Origin: Lachnospiraceae bacterium UBA7729
GTDB lineage: Bacteria > Bacillota > Clostridia > Lachnospirales > Lachnospiraceae
Direction of reading: 5' to 3'
DNA length: 61,559 nucleotides
Assembly (NCBI GenBank): GCA_002482005.1
Contig: DLFD01000037.1
Span: 1 to 61,559, forward strand
Position 1 is the first letter of the stretch. The number at the start of each line of letters is the position of its first letter. The notes under the pieces are model-generated. The model did no database searches. It had not been told where the DNA came from and saw only the letters and a program-made list of their open reading frames with translations. Positions 8,318 through 17,278 of the stretch are shown here, piece after piece. Both the position numbers and the translations under genes were made by a program.

Positions 8318-9883
8318 ATGAATATGAATGATCTGAAGCACCGTGACCTTCGTATGCCGGACGACATGACAGCGCAGCTGGAAGATCTGGTTAAAAAGGA
8401 GGTCGGATATCTTCCGGAGTATGACAAAAAGAAAGAAAACGGGAAGATTACTTATCTGAACGCATCATCCGGAGCATCGGGGCTAACCGTCCGCGGGACA
8501 GGAAAGCGCAGCCGCAGGACTTTCCTTGTATTCGGTCTTGCCGCAGCACTTGCCTGCGGAGGCATTGTCTCTGCCGCAGTCATAAAAGGCATGCAGGCGC
8601 AGAAGAAAGGAAACTACGGTCAGGAGATCACCTTCTATCCGGAGACGTCAGACGGAACGGAAGCGGCATCGGACACGATGGTGACTTGCTCCTTCAATTA
8701 TCTTCCGGATGGCGTGACATATGAGTTTTTCAGCGGGAAAGCAGAATTCACGAAGGACGGAAAGAACATGGATCTGTCGGCAATTCTCTTCAGCCTGGAT
8801 CCGTCGCAGGCGGCATCCGTCCTGGAGCGGGATGTGGACGACAGCGAAAAGTTCGACGCGGACGGGCATGACGGCCTGTATCTCAGTCAGACGAGCCTCG
8901 ATACCGGCTCGGCTTTGCAGACGACAGCTGCGCAGACAGAAGCGGAGCAGCCGGAAGCAGATAATGTCCCCTTCAGACAGACCGTCTATGTGTACTATCC
9001 GGAAGTCCATGCAGCCATGCAGCTGTATGCGGGAAGCAGTATCCCAAAGGACGAGGTTCTGAAGATTGCGCAGAATACTCATATTGCGAAGGCACAGGAT
9101 GGAGAAGAAGGAATCACGCTGATGAGCCAGGACCTTGTCCTTTCGGATGAAACGGAAGTGGAAGAAACGGCAGAAGGGGATGCAGCAGCGACGGAGGCAG
9201 CAGTCATTTCCGGCAGGAAGCCGGGAGACCAGTCGTCTGTAGAGACAATAGCCAATGATGCCGATGGCAATGACCTGAATGCCCCTGTAACTCTGGATAC
9301 AGTACTCAGCAATGTGAAGGTTTACGACGATCTGTCGGCAGTCCCTGAAAGTGACCGCAGCTCTGACCAGTTCGGAGTAGTTAATCCGCTCTCTACTCTG
9401 CTGGGAGACAACGGGAAGCTGAAGGCAGATACGATCAGTTACGTAAAATACGGCGATGGGATCAACACGAAAAATACCGTCGTCAGCACGGACCAGGTTC
9501 CGCTGAAATTTGTTACTGTCGACCTGACCTATACAAACAATACCGGCATGGATCTGACAAACATCCTGTTCTATGCGGAAGCATATTACAGGAATGCGGA
9601 CGGAAGCGATTACATTGCACCGAAGGAAAGTGATGGAAGCTGGGACGGAACAAAGCGGTCGTTGAGCTACAGCGAATCCTATTCCGAGATGGCATGGGAG
9701 AGTGTTGCCGATACCTTTGGCCAAAACAACGGATCTAACTATATTGACAGCATCAAAGCAGGGGAGAGCAGGACCGTGACAATCGGCTTCCTTGCAGACG
9801 AAGACCAGCTCAGCCATATGATCGTGGTTGTCGGAGGCGAGGGAAACGAGAGCGAAGGAAGCTATTCGTTGGGGCTTTCGTAA
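8318..9883 (+). CDS. Membrane anti-sigma factor-like protein
   Basis: 521 residues from the ATG at 8318, which has AAGGAG seven bases upstream; an in-frame ATG at 8294 overlaps the sigma stop but lacks a site. A cytoplasmic part of about 68 residues, one membrane segment (about 69-88) and a long outer domain follow. The outer domain contains an acidic, Ala/Glu-rich linker near its middle and C-terminal blocks shared with the protein at 2749 (GDGINT, SNYI---AGES-TV). The inferred role is to control the adjacent sigma factor. The sensed signal is unknown. Confidence 0.7.
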   Translation: MNMNDLKHRDLRMPDDMTAQLEDLVKKEVGYLPEYDKKKENGKITYLNASSGASGLTVRGTGKRSRRTFLVFGLAAALACGGIVSAAVIKGMQAQKKGNYGQEITFYPETSDGTEAASDTMVTCSFNYLPDGVTYEFFSGKAEFTKDGKNMDLSAILFSLDPSQAASVLERDVDDSEKFDADGHDGLYLSQTSLDTGSALQTTAAQTEAEQPEADNVPFRQTVYVYYPEVHAAMQLYAGSSIPKDEVLKIAQNTHIAKAQDGEEGITLMSQDLVLSDETEVEETAEGDAAATEAAVISGRKPGDQSSVETIANDADGNDLNAPVTLDTVLSNVKVYDDLSAVPESDRSSDQFGVVNPLSTLLGDNGKLKADTISYVKYGDGINTKNTVVSTDQVPLKFVTVDLTYTNNTGMDLTNILFYAEAYYRNADGSDYIAPKESDGSWDGTKRSLSYSESYSEMAWESVADTFGQNNGSNYIDSIKAGESRTVTIGFLADEDQLSHMIVVVGGEGNESEGSYSLGLS

Positions 9884-9917
9884 GCAGATGGATAACAGAA
9901 TCTGACTGAAGTGCAGG

Positions 9918-9950
9918 AAGGCTTCGGAGCGCAGGCGTCTCCGGAGCCTT
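9918..9950 (+). terminator. Intrinsic terminator-like hairpin
   Basis: AAGGCTTCGGAG pairs with CTCCGGAGCCTT (one G-U pair) around a 9-base loop, followed by a weak T-rich tail. It ends the sigma/anti-sigma operon. Confidence 0.6.
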
Positions 9951-10132
9951 TGTGTTCGATTTGTTACCGAACATTCAGAAACCAGTCATTTTCACAATGC
10001 AGGAATGACATAGCATAGTTGCAGAGAAGACTGATTTTACAACTTGAAAACATTACGAAGAAAACTTCATGATGACGGGGTGCGAAACTCGTCATCGTCA
10101 AAGATGAGATGGCAGACTGCGGGGTGAGTTTC

Positions 10133-11563
10133 ATGGAAGCAAAGAGATATTATGTGACAGCGCAGAGGGAAAGAAGCCGGGCGGGATATCGCAGGACTAT
10201 GAGAAGGCAGGCCAGGGTCCGAATTATCATTCTGGCAGTTATCCTGTCTTTTGCAATTGCGGGAGGACTGCTTGCGGCGGCGAATGCGACTGGCGGAATG
10301 GAGAACATATCGGACTGCAACTCAGAAGTCGGGAATCTGACAGCGCTTGCGGTTGACCAGCAGACACAGGAAGTGCAGGATGCGGTCAGTCAGCAGACGC
10401 AGAAAGTGCAGGATTCAGCCAGTCAGTCTGCCTCTCAAGAGCAACAGGGTACCCCTGTCGATGTGACATCTGTGCCGCACATCTTTTTCCATTCCCTGAT
10501 CAATGATGACCGGGCTTTCGAAGCGGATGTCATCGGACAGGACAGGGTGGCGGCGAACAACGCAGCCATGACGACGACAGCGGAATTCGATGCGATTATC
10601 CAGAACCTTTATGACGCCGGTTATATGCTGGTAAGTCTGGATGATCTGTGCGTGAAGACGACCGGGGACGACGGCCAGGTGCATATTGCGCCGAATACGA
10701 ATCTGTGTCTGCCGGAAGGAAAGAAACCGCTGGTCCTTTCGGAGGATGACCTGAGCTACTATCATTCCTATGGAATCGGCACACAGGGCTACGCCACAAA
10801 GATGGTACTCGATGAGAACGGAAAACCGAAGTGCGAATACACAGACGCGGACGGCAATACCAGTGTGGGGGACTATGACGTGGTGCCGAGGCTGGATTCA
10901 TTTATCGAAAGCCATCCGGACTTCTCGTATCACGGCGCACGGGGAACGGTCGCACTGACTGGCTACAACGGCGTGTTCGGCTACCGGACGAACGATTATT
11001 ACAAAGACATCAATAACCCGAATCTGGATCCGGACCAGGTGAAATGGCTGCAGGACCACCCAGACTACAATTTTGACGAGGACTGTAAAAACGCAAAAGC
11101 CGTAGCGGATGCGATGAAGGCGGAGGGATGGACATTCGCAAGTCATACCTATGGACATCTGAACGCCACGGACACACCTCTGGATAAACTCCAGTATGAC
11201 AATGAAAGATGGATGGCGACCGTTGAGCCGATCATCGGTCCGACCGATAAGATCATCTTCGCATTCGGTGCGGACATCGGACCGGCAGGCGGATATACGT
11301 CGGACAATGAAAAGTTCCAGTACTATAAAGAACAGGGATTCAATATCTTCTGCAACGTCGACGGGAATATTGGATGGACGGAATTCGGCGACAACTATAT
11401 GCGGACAGGACGCGTGGCACTGGACGGCTTCACCATGTACCAGGCGATGACGGCGGATGCCGGCACGCATCATATTTACGCGACTGATTACGAGAAACTT
11501 GGAATCCACGACATCAGCAGCTTCTTTGATTCCATGCGGCCGACGCCGATTGAGAGCGAATAA
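10133..11563 (+). CDS. Membrane-anchored polysaccharide deacetylase (NodB-like)
   Basis: 476 residues from the ATG at 10133 (GGGGTGAG just upstream); an ATG at 10109 is less well placed. A basic start and one membrane segment (about 30-50) are followed by a Gln/Ser-rich linker with a short repeat (QQTQ-VQD). The catalytic domain has an Asp pair (about 205-206) and the SHTYGHL motif (His338, His342), matching the metal-binding D-D and H-x3-H residues of the NodB family. Such enzymes remove acetyl groups from cell-wall or capsular sugars outside the membrane. It is longer than a minimal NodB domain. It stands alone between two sigma operons, so it may belong to one of their regulons. Confidence 0.78.
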   Translation: MEAKRYYVTAQRERSRAGYRRTMRRQARVRIIILAVILSFAIAGGLLAAANATGGMENISDCNSEVGNLTALAVDQQTQEVQDAVSQQTQKVQDSASQSASQEQQGTPVDVTSVPHIFFHSLINDDRAFEADVIGQDRVAANNAAMTTTAEFDAIIQNLYDAGYMLVSLDDLCVKTTGDDGQVHIAPNTNLCLPEGKKPLVLSEDDLSYYHSYGIGTQGYATKMVLDENGKPKCEYTDADGNTSVGDYDVVPRLDSFIESHPDFSYHGARGTVALTGYNGVFGYRTNDYYKDINNPNLDPDQVKWLQDHPDYNFDEDCKNAKAVADAMKAEGWTFASHTYGHLNATDTPLDKLQYDNERWMATVEPIIGPTDKIIFAFGADIGPAGGYTSDNEKFQYYKEQGFNIFCNVDGNIGWTEFGDNYMRTGRVALDGFTMYQAMTADAGTHHIYATDYEKLGIHDISSFFDSMRPTPIESE

Positions 11564-11633
11564 ATATCGGGAACAGCCCTGATGAGGATACCATTTCAAA
11601 GTGGACGTGACCATCTCAGCGGGAGGCTCAAAA

Positions 11634-11864
11634 ATGTCATTTGAGACGGATGTTCTGGAAGGCGTGAAGAACAGGCAGAATTATGGGCTGGCATCAGCCG
11701 GAATCCCTGATTCTCAGAAGATCCGTGCGGGTGAAGAGGAGGCTGTGCTGGCAATGTATTACGGCGAAAATGGAGTCGGGGCTGTTCCTGCCGAAGAACT
11801 TCTGGAAGGTCAGGCCCCGGATGCGGATTACACGTATCTCTATACGGTGAAGTTCAGCAGGTGA
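11634..11864 (+). CDS. Small protein of unknown function
   Basis: 76 residues from the ATG at 11634 (GGGAGG eight bases upstream). No membrane segment or signal peptide. I do not recognise the family. Its C-terminus (AV-AE---EG---DAD---YLYTVKFSR) is matched by a decayed copy at 16373-16500, and both are followed by the same hairpin and then a sigma gene. The unit has therefore been duplicated. It may be a small soluble partner of the deacetylase or sigma genes, but that is a guess. Confidence 0.55.
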   Translation: MSFETDVLEGVKNRQNYGLASAGIPDSQKIRAGEEEAVLAMYYGENGVGAVPAEELLEGQAPDADYTYLYTVKFSR

Positions 11865-11906
11865 GCAGCTGCCTGTACGTGTTGAAGAGGACAGCCTGGA
11901 AAAATG

Positions 11907-11953
11907 AACGCGGTTCGTGTCAGTCAAATGAGGCTGATACGGGCCGCGTTTTT
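11907..11953 (+). terminator. Hairpin, copy D: intrinsic terminator
   Basis: AACGCGGTTCGTGTCAG pairs with CTGATACGGGCCGCGTT around a loop of about 10 bases, then a T-run. It closes the deacetylase/small-gene unit. Confidence 0.75.
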
Positions 11954-11974
11954 GGAAAATTATTTTTTGTCAGG

Positions 11975-12003
11975 TGCAACTTTTTCCCGTATGCTTTCGT
12001 TGT
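11975..12003 (+). promoter_or_regulatory. Candidate ECF promoter
   Basis: TGCAAC (11975-11980), a 17-base spacer beginning TTTTTCCC, then CGTTGT (11998-12003). It is the same pattern as at 7734. The start site would lie about 25 bases before the sigma start codon. Confidence 0.5.
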
Positions 12004-12035
12004 ATATAGTGAAATGATCAATCGCGGCGGTGATT

Positions 12036-12548
12036 ATGACAGAACTGATACTGATCAGGCGGGCACAGAGGGGCAACAGGGATGCCCTGGAGAAACTTGT
12101 CCGCCTCTATTATCGAAAAATATATCAATATATCTCTTTTCATGTGGAATCGAAGGAGACTGCAGAGGACCTGACGCAGGAGACCTTTCTGAAGATGGTG
12201 AAAAACCTTCCGTCCTTCGTCCCACTCACATCCTTCTCTGCGTGGCTGCACCGGATCGCCCACAATACGATGGTGGACTATCTGAGGACGGTCAGGGAAA
12301 CCGGGCAGCTGGACGAGGATGCGCTGGAAGCCGGAGAAGGGGCTTATGCCCGGACTGAGGCAGATGCTGCGCTGCAGACACTGCTGGACGGTCTGCCGGA
12401 GATACAGCGGGAATGCATCCTTCTCCGCTACATAAACGGATTGAAATACCAGGAGATCGCTGACGCCCTGAATCTTCCGGTCTCAACAGTCAAGTCTCAT
12501 GTGAGGAGAGGCCTTGCGGCCATGAAAAAAAGGAGTGAGGAATCATGA
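12036..12548 (+). CDS. ECF-type RNA polymerase sigma factor, ABC-transporter linked
   Basis: 170 residues from the ATG at 12036; a GTG at 12030 is possible and would add two residues. Region 2 (ETAEDLTQETFLKMVKNLP, then FSAWLHRIAHNTMVDYLR) and region 4 (LPEIQRECILLRYINGLKYQEIADAL and VSTVKSHVRRG) are textbook. Unlike the other four sigma genes here, it is followed by transporter genes and not by a long anti-sigma protein. The stop overlaps the next start (ATGA). The product of the next gene is the best candidate for its regulator. Confidence 0.92.
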   Translation: MTELILIRRAQRGNRDALEKLVRLYYRKIYQYISFHVESKETAEDLTQETFLKMVKNLPSFVPLTSFSAWLHRIAHNTMVDYLRTVRETGQLDEDALEAGEGAYARTEADAALQTLLDGLPEIQRECILLRYINGLKYQEIADALNLPVSTVKSHVRRGLAAMKKRSEES

Positions 12549-13252
12549 CGCAGAAAGAGATTATATCCATCATAAAAGGAAGCGTACAGGAACCGCCGGA
12601 ACGGTGCGTGGACGTCTGCCTGGACAATCTTCCGGATGTACGGAGACGTCCGTACCTTCAGCGTCTTCTTGCACTGGAGCTCAGGTCGTTTTCTGGTCTG
12701 TTCTATGCCGGCGTCGTCGTGTTTGCCAGCCTGGAGTTTTTCATCTGGCAGGCGCTGTCTCCGGATCAGGCGCTGCGGACAGCGGCACTCTTTTCGGCTG
12801 TAATCCTGCTCTTCCCTGCGGGACAGCTGATGGCGCAGGGAGAGGGGGATATGGATGAACTGGAGAGGACCTGCCTGTACAGCCGGGGACAGCATCTGAT
12901 GGCGAAGGCCATGTGTTTCTTCCTGCTTTCCATTGTGGAGAGCGGGATTACCTTCTCAATGGCTGCCGTATACTGCCCGCAGGGAGCGGGTGCTGCGGTT
13001 TCCACATTGATCCCGGGATTATGCGGGAGTGCGGCGGCACTTTGGGAGGCACGCCTGTTGAGCCGCAGAAAGGGGCCGATGCTTGTGACCTTCGTCGCAG
13101 CAGCTCTTGCTGGTTCCTTCTTCCAGGGACGTATCGCGGGCAAGGGACTTCTGGCGGAAGGAGTGTCTGCAGCCGCACTTTTCATTCTTATTCTGATTCA
13201 GTTTCCGACATTTCTGGCCGGGGGAGCGTACGATGAAGCTTACAGTATCTGA
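12545..13252 (+). CDS. Membrane protein of the sigma/ABC operon, possible regulator of the sigma factor
   Basis: 235 residues. A soluble N-terminus of about 45 residues precedes about five or six membrane segments. Family not recognised. It sits between the sigma gene (4-base overlap) and the ABC ATPase gene (20-base overlap), the position used by anti-sigma or sensor proteins in ECF-ABC operons. It could instead be an extra transporter subunit, since its membrane part resembles ABC-2 permease-like bundles. Coupled overlaps on both sides indicate fixed stoichiometry. Confidence 0.6.
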   Translation: MTQKEIISIIKGSVQEPPERCVDVCLDNLPDVRRRPYLQRLLALELRSFSGLFYAGVVVFASLEFFIWQALSPDQALRTAALFSAVILLFPAGQLMAQGEGDMDELERTCLYSRGQHLMAKAMCFFLLSIVESGITFSMAAVYCPQGAGAAVSTLIPGLCGSAAALWEARLLSRRKGPMLVTFVAAALAGSFFQGRIAGKGLLAEGVSAAALFILILIQFPTFLAGGAYDEAYSI

Positions 13253-13976
13253 TCTTACGAAAACATTTGGAAGAAAGACGGCAGTCAGCCATGTGAATCT
13301 GGAACTGACACCCGGGGTCTATGGGCTGCTGGGGCCAAACGGAGCAGGAAAGACGACCCTGATACGTCTGCTTGTGGATCTTCTGCGCCCGGACCAGGGA
13401 GCCGTTCTGCTTGACGGGAAGAACATCTCTGACATGGGCGAGGAGTACCGGATGCAGCTTGGGTATCTTCCGCAGAAGGCAGGATATTATCCATGGCTTT
13501 CGGCAGAGAAGTTTCTGCTCTATATGGCTGCCCTGAAGGGACTGGACAGGGCGGATGCGGCAGAGAGAACCCGGACACTGCTGCAGACTGTGGGACTTTA
13601 TGAAGAGCGGAAAAAGCATCTGTCTGCCTATTCGGGAGGAATGCTGCAGCGGGTTGAGATTGCTCAGGCACTCCTGAATGATCCGAAGATCCTGATCCTG
13701 GATGAGCCGACCACAGGTCTCGATCCCCAGGAGAGGATCCGCTTTCGAAACATGATCCGGCGTTTTTCCGGAGACCGGATCATCCTTCTTTCCACCCATA
13801 TCGTCTCCGATGTGGAGCAGGAAGCAGACCAGGTCATTCTTCTGCGGGAAGGGCATGTGGTCCGCACGGGGACGGTACAGGAGATCAGCAGCTCTGTCGC
13901 GGGGAAAGCCGTTGAAGACGGGACTTCGCCCCTTGAAAACGCCTATCTCCGCTACTGCGGACAGGAGGCATCATGA
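13233..13976 (+). CDS. ABC transporter ATP-binding protein
   Basis: 247 residues, a full single nucleotide-binding domain. Walker A is GPNGAGKTT (about 34-42), the signature is YSGGMLQRVE, Walker B is ILILDEPTTGLDP, and the switch His is in LLSTHIVSD. It powers the two permeases encoded immediately downstream. The layout is that of export or antibiotic-resistance type ABC systems, but substrate cannot be read from sequence. Its start overlaps the previous gene by 20 bases and its stop overlaps the next start by 4. Confidence 0.95.
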   Translation: MKLTVSDLTKTFGRKTAVSHVNLELTPGVYGLLGPNGAGKTTLIRLLVDLLRPDQGAVLLDGKNISDMGEEYRMQLGYLPQKAGYYPWLSAEKFLLYMAALKGLDRADAAERTRTLLQTVGLYEERKKHLSAYSGGMLQRVEIAQALLNDPKILILDEPTTGLDPQERIRFRNMIRRFSGDRIILLSTHIVSDVEQEADQVILLREGHVVRTGTVQEISSSVAGKAVEDGTSPLENAYLRYCGQEAS

Positions 13977-15082
13977 TCCGGGCAGAGATGAAAAAGGCCT
14001 GGTCCCGCCCGATGACCATCATCGCTTTGCTCTTTGCCTGCCTTCTGCAGGTCTTCTATCCTTTTTCAAATCGGGATACCAGTCTCCGGGAGCTTTCAGC
14101 AGAGATCAACAAAATGTCCGGACCCATGAACAGCAGTTGGGATAAGACCATTTCAGCCCGCTATAAGGCAGAATGGGGAGACAGCGGACCTTCCGATGAG
14201 GAGTACGGGACTCTTTCCGCCGGACAGAAAGCGCTTCTGTATGCCATGCCCTATACGGATTTCTCCTCGATGACCGATGATCTTGTAGCGGCCATGAACC
14301 AGACATATGGGAGAAAGACGGAGCAGTATTACTCCGGACTGAAAAAAGCGGCGGAAAGCGGAAGGCTGATCTTCGGCATTTCCCCGGCAGCGGAATCGAT
14401 GTCCGACCAGAGCACGGTAGGGATTGGTTTTCTTCTTTTCATGCTCCTGTTTTCCTGCAGCCTTTTTGCAGGGGAGAGAAATGAGGGCATGGCGCCGCTC
14501 CAGGCGACTGCTCATGATGGTCGGAGGCGACTATTTTTCAGCAAATGTCTGGCATGCCAGATCAGCGCTCTGATCGTGTGGATCAGTGAGAATGCTGTCT
14601 ACGCGCTGACACTCACGTATCTGTACGGCTGGGGGAATCTTTCCGCTGTATGCCAGGGATATAACAAAAATTACTGTCCATATCCTCTGAGCGAGGGACA
14701 GTTTCTGCTTGCGGTCCTGCTGATGGGCTTTGCTGCAAGCCAGGCAGCGGCGCTGCTTTTCTTTCTTCTTTCGTATATACCTGCGGGCGTCCAGCAGATA
14801 TTTGCACTGGAGTTCTTTGCCCTGGTCCTCCCGGCCCTGGCAAGATACTTTCTGGATATCGGACCCCTGGCTCTGTGGATTCCCTGCCTGATGAACTGCC
14901 GGGCGCTTCTGGACCGGCTGTGTCTTCTGCAGATTGGAAGTGCGGAGATACCTTATTGGATGCTTGCCGTATCGGAAACCGGGATCATTATCATATTGTC
15001 CGTATTTATCGTTCGCTTTCTGGGGCGAAAAGCAGAACGGGCGCAAGTGCAGGAGCATGAACTGAATGAAGTACGAATTTGA
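13973..15082 (+). CDS. ABC transporter permease (ABC-2-like)
   Basis: 369 residues. One membrane segment near the N-terminus, a large outer loop (about 40-140), then five or so hydrophobic segments, the usual ABC-2 arrangement. It overlaps the ATPase gene by 4 bases and the next permease gene by 17. It is probably one half of a heterodimeric membrane channel with the product of the next gene. Confidence 0.85.
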   Translation: MIRAEMKKAWSRPMTIIALLFACLLQVFYPFSNRDTSLRELSAEINKMSGPMNSSWDKTISARYKAEWGDSGPSDEEYGTLSAGQKALLYAMPYTDFSSMTDDLVAAMNQTYGRKTEQYYSGLKKAAESGRLIFGISPAAESMSDQSTVGIGFLLFMLLFSCSLFAGERNEGMAPLQATAHDGRRRLFFSKCLACQISALIVWISENAVYALTLTYLYGWGNLSAVCQGYNKNYCPYPLSEGQFLLAVLLMGFAASQAAALLFFLLSYIPAGVQQIFALEFFALVLPALARYFLDIGPLALWIPCLMNCRALLDRLCLLQIGSAEIPYWMLAVSETGIIIILSVFIVRFLGRKAERAQVQEHELNEVRI

Positions 15083-16361
15083 AAAACTGTTCCGGAGGAA
15101 AGCTGTTCCGATCGCAGCGGTCCTTCTTCTGACTGTCCTATATGTCATTCTGCTCTTTTTCGGAAAGTATGATACTTTAAGCGGGATCGATATCGCAACA
15201 TTCAGAAAAGACAAGGAATATGCGGCTTATCTCAAAAGCAGAAAACCGGAAAAAGTGGATGCGAAATGGATCGCAGACCTGCCGGAGCGCTATAAGGCTT
15301 ATGTCGACAAAAACCGGATGACAGAGGAGGAGACCAGACAGTTCTTCAAAGATCAGGAAGCGGAAGGCATGACCTTCGACTACACACCGGATGAAGCACT
15401 GGCAGACCCCTATAATATCGATCACGCTTTTGGAATCCTGAAGGATGAAGCCTATCAGTCGACCGAGTTCGAATACTGGATACAGGATTTCGAAGTCTAT
15501 CTTCCTCTGGCTGAAGATCCTGTTTCCTATATGAAAGCGCATTACGCGGATATGGATCGTTTATGGAAGAAGTGGGATGGTATTACCTATATGCAGAGCA
15601 TGGGCTACAGTGACCGGCAGACAGCCGATTTCTGGCGTCTCGTGGAGAAGAACTATGCGGGAATGTCTCTCACGGTCGGAAATTCCCTGGGCTGGGACGC
15701 ACTGACGGGCGACATGCAGTACCTTCCTTATACTCTGGGGATCGCCCTGATCATCGTCCTTGCGGATCTGTTCTCCGTTGAACGGGCCAGCCATATGCGG
15801 GATCTTGCGCGGACGACACCAGGCGGAAGAAAGAAACTGTTTCGGGCTAAAATGAAAACGGCTTTTCTCGCAACAGTCTGCGTATGGATGGTATTTCAGG
15901 GAGCAGCGCTGATCGCTGCTGCAGCAGGCTTCACGCTGGAGGGAAGTTCCTGCACGGTTCTGACCTATAACGGAGAGCCTTCGCTTTATCCGATGACCTG
16001 GGGGCAGTACTATCTTTCCAACTGTCTTTTCAGTCTTCTGGGCAGCCTGTGCTTTGCATTATGCGTCTGCCTCTTCTCAAGCCTTCTGCCGCTGCGCTTT
16101 TCTCTGCCTCTTCAGCTGGCTCTGACGATTCTGGCAGGCATGCCGATCGGAAACTTCGACTATGAGGACAAAGTCTTCAAGTGGACGGACTGGCTGCGCG
16201 CACTGACCCCGGCTCAGTTCCTGGCATCCTATCCTGTCTTTCAGGTGTATCAGTCGTTTGTCTTTCCGACAGGTGTCCTGAGACTGCCATGGATGATGGG
16301 ACTGGCGATGGCAGTGGAAACAGGTATCATATTTGGGATTCTCCGGGGAAAAGAGGGGTGA
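15066..16361 (+). CDS. ABC transporter permease (ABC-2-like)
   Basis: 431 residues. It has an N-terminal membrane segment, an outer domain of roughly 190 residues, and six hydrophobic segments in the C-terminal half. The plan matches the preceding permease, so the two likely pair. It is the last gene of the sigma-headed operon. Confidence 0.85.
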   Translation: MKYEFEKLFRRKAVPIAAVLLLTVLYVILLFFGKYDTLSGIDIATFRKDKEYAAYLKSRKPEKVDAKWIADLPERYKAYVDKNRMTEEETRQFFKDQEAEGMTFDYTPDEALADPYNIDHAFGILKDEAYQSTEFEYWIQDFEVYLPLAEDPVSYMKAHYADMDRLWKKWDGITYMQSMGYSDRQTADFWRLVEKNYAGMSLTVGNSLGWDALTGDMQYLPYTLGIALIIVLADLFSVERASHMRDLARTTPGGRKKLFRAKMKTAFLATVCVWMVFQGAALIAAAAGFTLEGSSCTVLTYNGEPSLYPMTWGQYYLSNCLFSLLGSLCFALCVCLFSSLLPLRFSLPLQLALTILAGMPIGNFDYEDKVFKWTDWLRALTPAQFLASYPVFQVYQSFVFPTGVLRLPWMMGLAMAVETGIIFGILRGKEG

Positions 16362-16372
16362 TCCATATATAA

Positions 16373-16500
16373 GTGAAGAGAAGTCTCCAGACGAATGGTT
16401 TTCCACCAGAATCTGTGCAGTTTCGGCTGAAGGATTTCCAGAGGGCATTGCGTTGGATGCAGATTGCTCTTATCTGTATACAGTGAAGTTCAGCAGATGA
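16373..16500 (+). pseudogene. Decayed copy of the small gene at 11634
   Basis: An open frame without a start codon ends in AV-AE---EG---DAD---YLYTVKFSR and a TGA at 16498. This matches the C-terminus of the 76-residue protein at 11634-11864, and the bases after the stop (CCTGTAC, then AAATGAACGCGGTT) also match. It is a remnant of a duplicated small gene plus hairpin unit. Confidence 0.65.
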
Positions 16501-16540
16501 GGCATCCTGTACATGCTGATAAAGAACAAATTGTAAATGA

Positions 16541-16585
16541 ACGCGGTTTGTATCAGACGATGGGACTGGTACGGACCGCCTTTTT
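16541..16585 (+). terminator. Hairpin, copy E: intrinsic terminator
   Basis: GCGGTTTGTATCAG pairs with CTGGTACGGACCGC, including G-U pairs, and is followed by five T residues. It ends the ABC operon. The stretch 16586-16717 upstream of the next sigma gene is AT-rich and probably carries its promoter, but I see no clear hexamers. Confidence 0.75.
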
Positions 16586-16717
16586 CGACTGGAAATATTT
16601 TTGGGCTTTATGATAGAAACGAGAGGAGAATCGGAAATATATAGATATCAGAAGTTCATCTTCTGATAGCAGACGGGTTGCGCAGCTTACTCTGACTATG
16701 ACGAGAGGAGGCACGGT

Positions 16718-17278
16718 TTGATTGTCACAGATGAAAACTATATAGACTTGCTGAAGCAGAAGGATCAACGTGCGCTGGAATACTTCATCGACAAAGACGG
16801 ATGGATCGTTAAGTCGATCCTGTCCAGGTCCGCTTTGCCGCGCCAGGAAAGAATGGAGTGCATGAACGATACATTCTTTGCCATATGGCAGAACGCAGGC
16901 AGATACGATGAAGCGAAGGCATCGTTCACGACCTGGGTGGCAGGAGTCACACGCTACTGTATTCTGAATTATCTGAAAAAGCAGAAACGGATCGAGTATC
17001 TGTCGCTGGATGAAATCTGGGAGACTTCGAACTGGGAAGCAGGACAGCTCCCGGTATATGAGCTGGAGGAGAAAGAACAGTTTCAGCATCTGCTGAAATA
17101 TCTTCCGCCGGAAGACCAGCAGATCTTCCTGAAACTGTTCTGGGATGACAAGAGCTACGAAGAGGTCAGCAGTGAGATGAAGATCGGAAAGTCAGCACTG
17201 TACAATCGTGTCTCAAGAGGGAAAAGGCGATTGAGGGATCTGTTGAAGAGGAGGGGAGAAAATGAAGGATATATTTGA
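16718..17278 (+). CDS. ECF-type RNA polymerase sigma factor
   Basis: 186 residues starting at TTG 16718, chosen because GAGGAGG stands six bases upstream. Region 2 spans about residues 25-75 (MNDTFFAIWQNAGRYDE then FTTWVAGVTRYCILNYLKK). Region 4 ends in SYEEVSSEMKIGKSALYNRVSRGKRRL. It overlaps the anti-sigma gene by 17 bases. It is not closely related to the other four sigma factors here. Confidence 0.9.
   Translation: MIVTDENYIDLLKQKDQRALEYFIDKDGWIVKSILSRSALPRQERMECMNDTFFAIWQNAGRYDEAKASFTTWVAGVTRYCILNYLKKQKRIEYLSLDEIWETSNWEAGQLPVYELEEKEQFQHLLKYLPPEDQQIFLKLFWDDKSYEEVSSEMKIGKSALYNRVSRGKRRLRDLLKRRGENEGYI

Noticed and set aside
8648..9817. Minus-strand open frame opposite the anti-sigma gene
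   Set aside because: The plus-strand gene has a clear start, coupling and paralogue; the antisense frame has none of these. The same reasoning removes 6020-7081 and 24552-25484.
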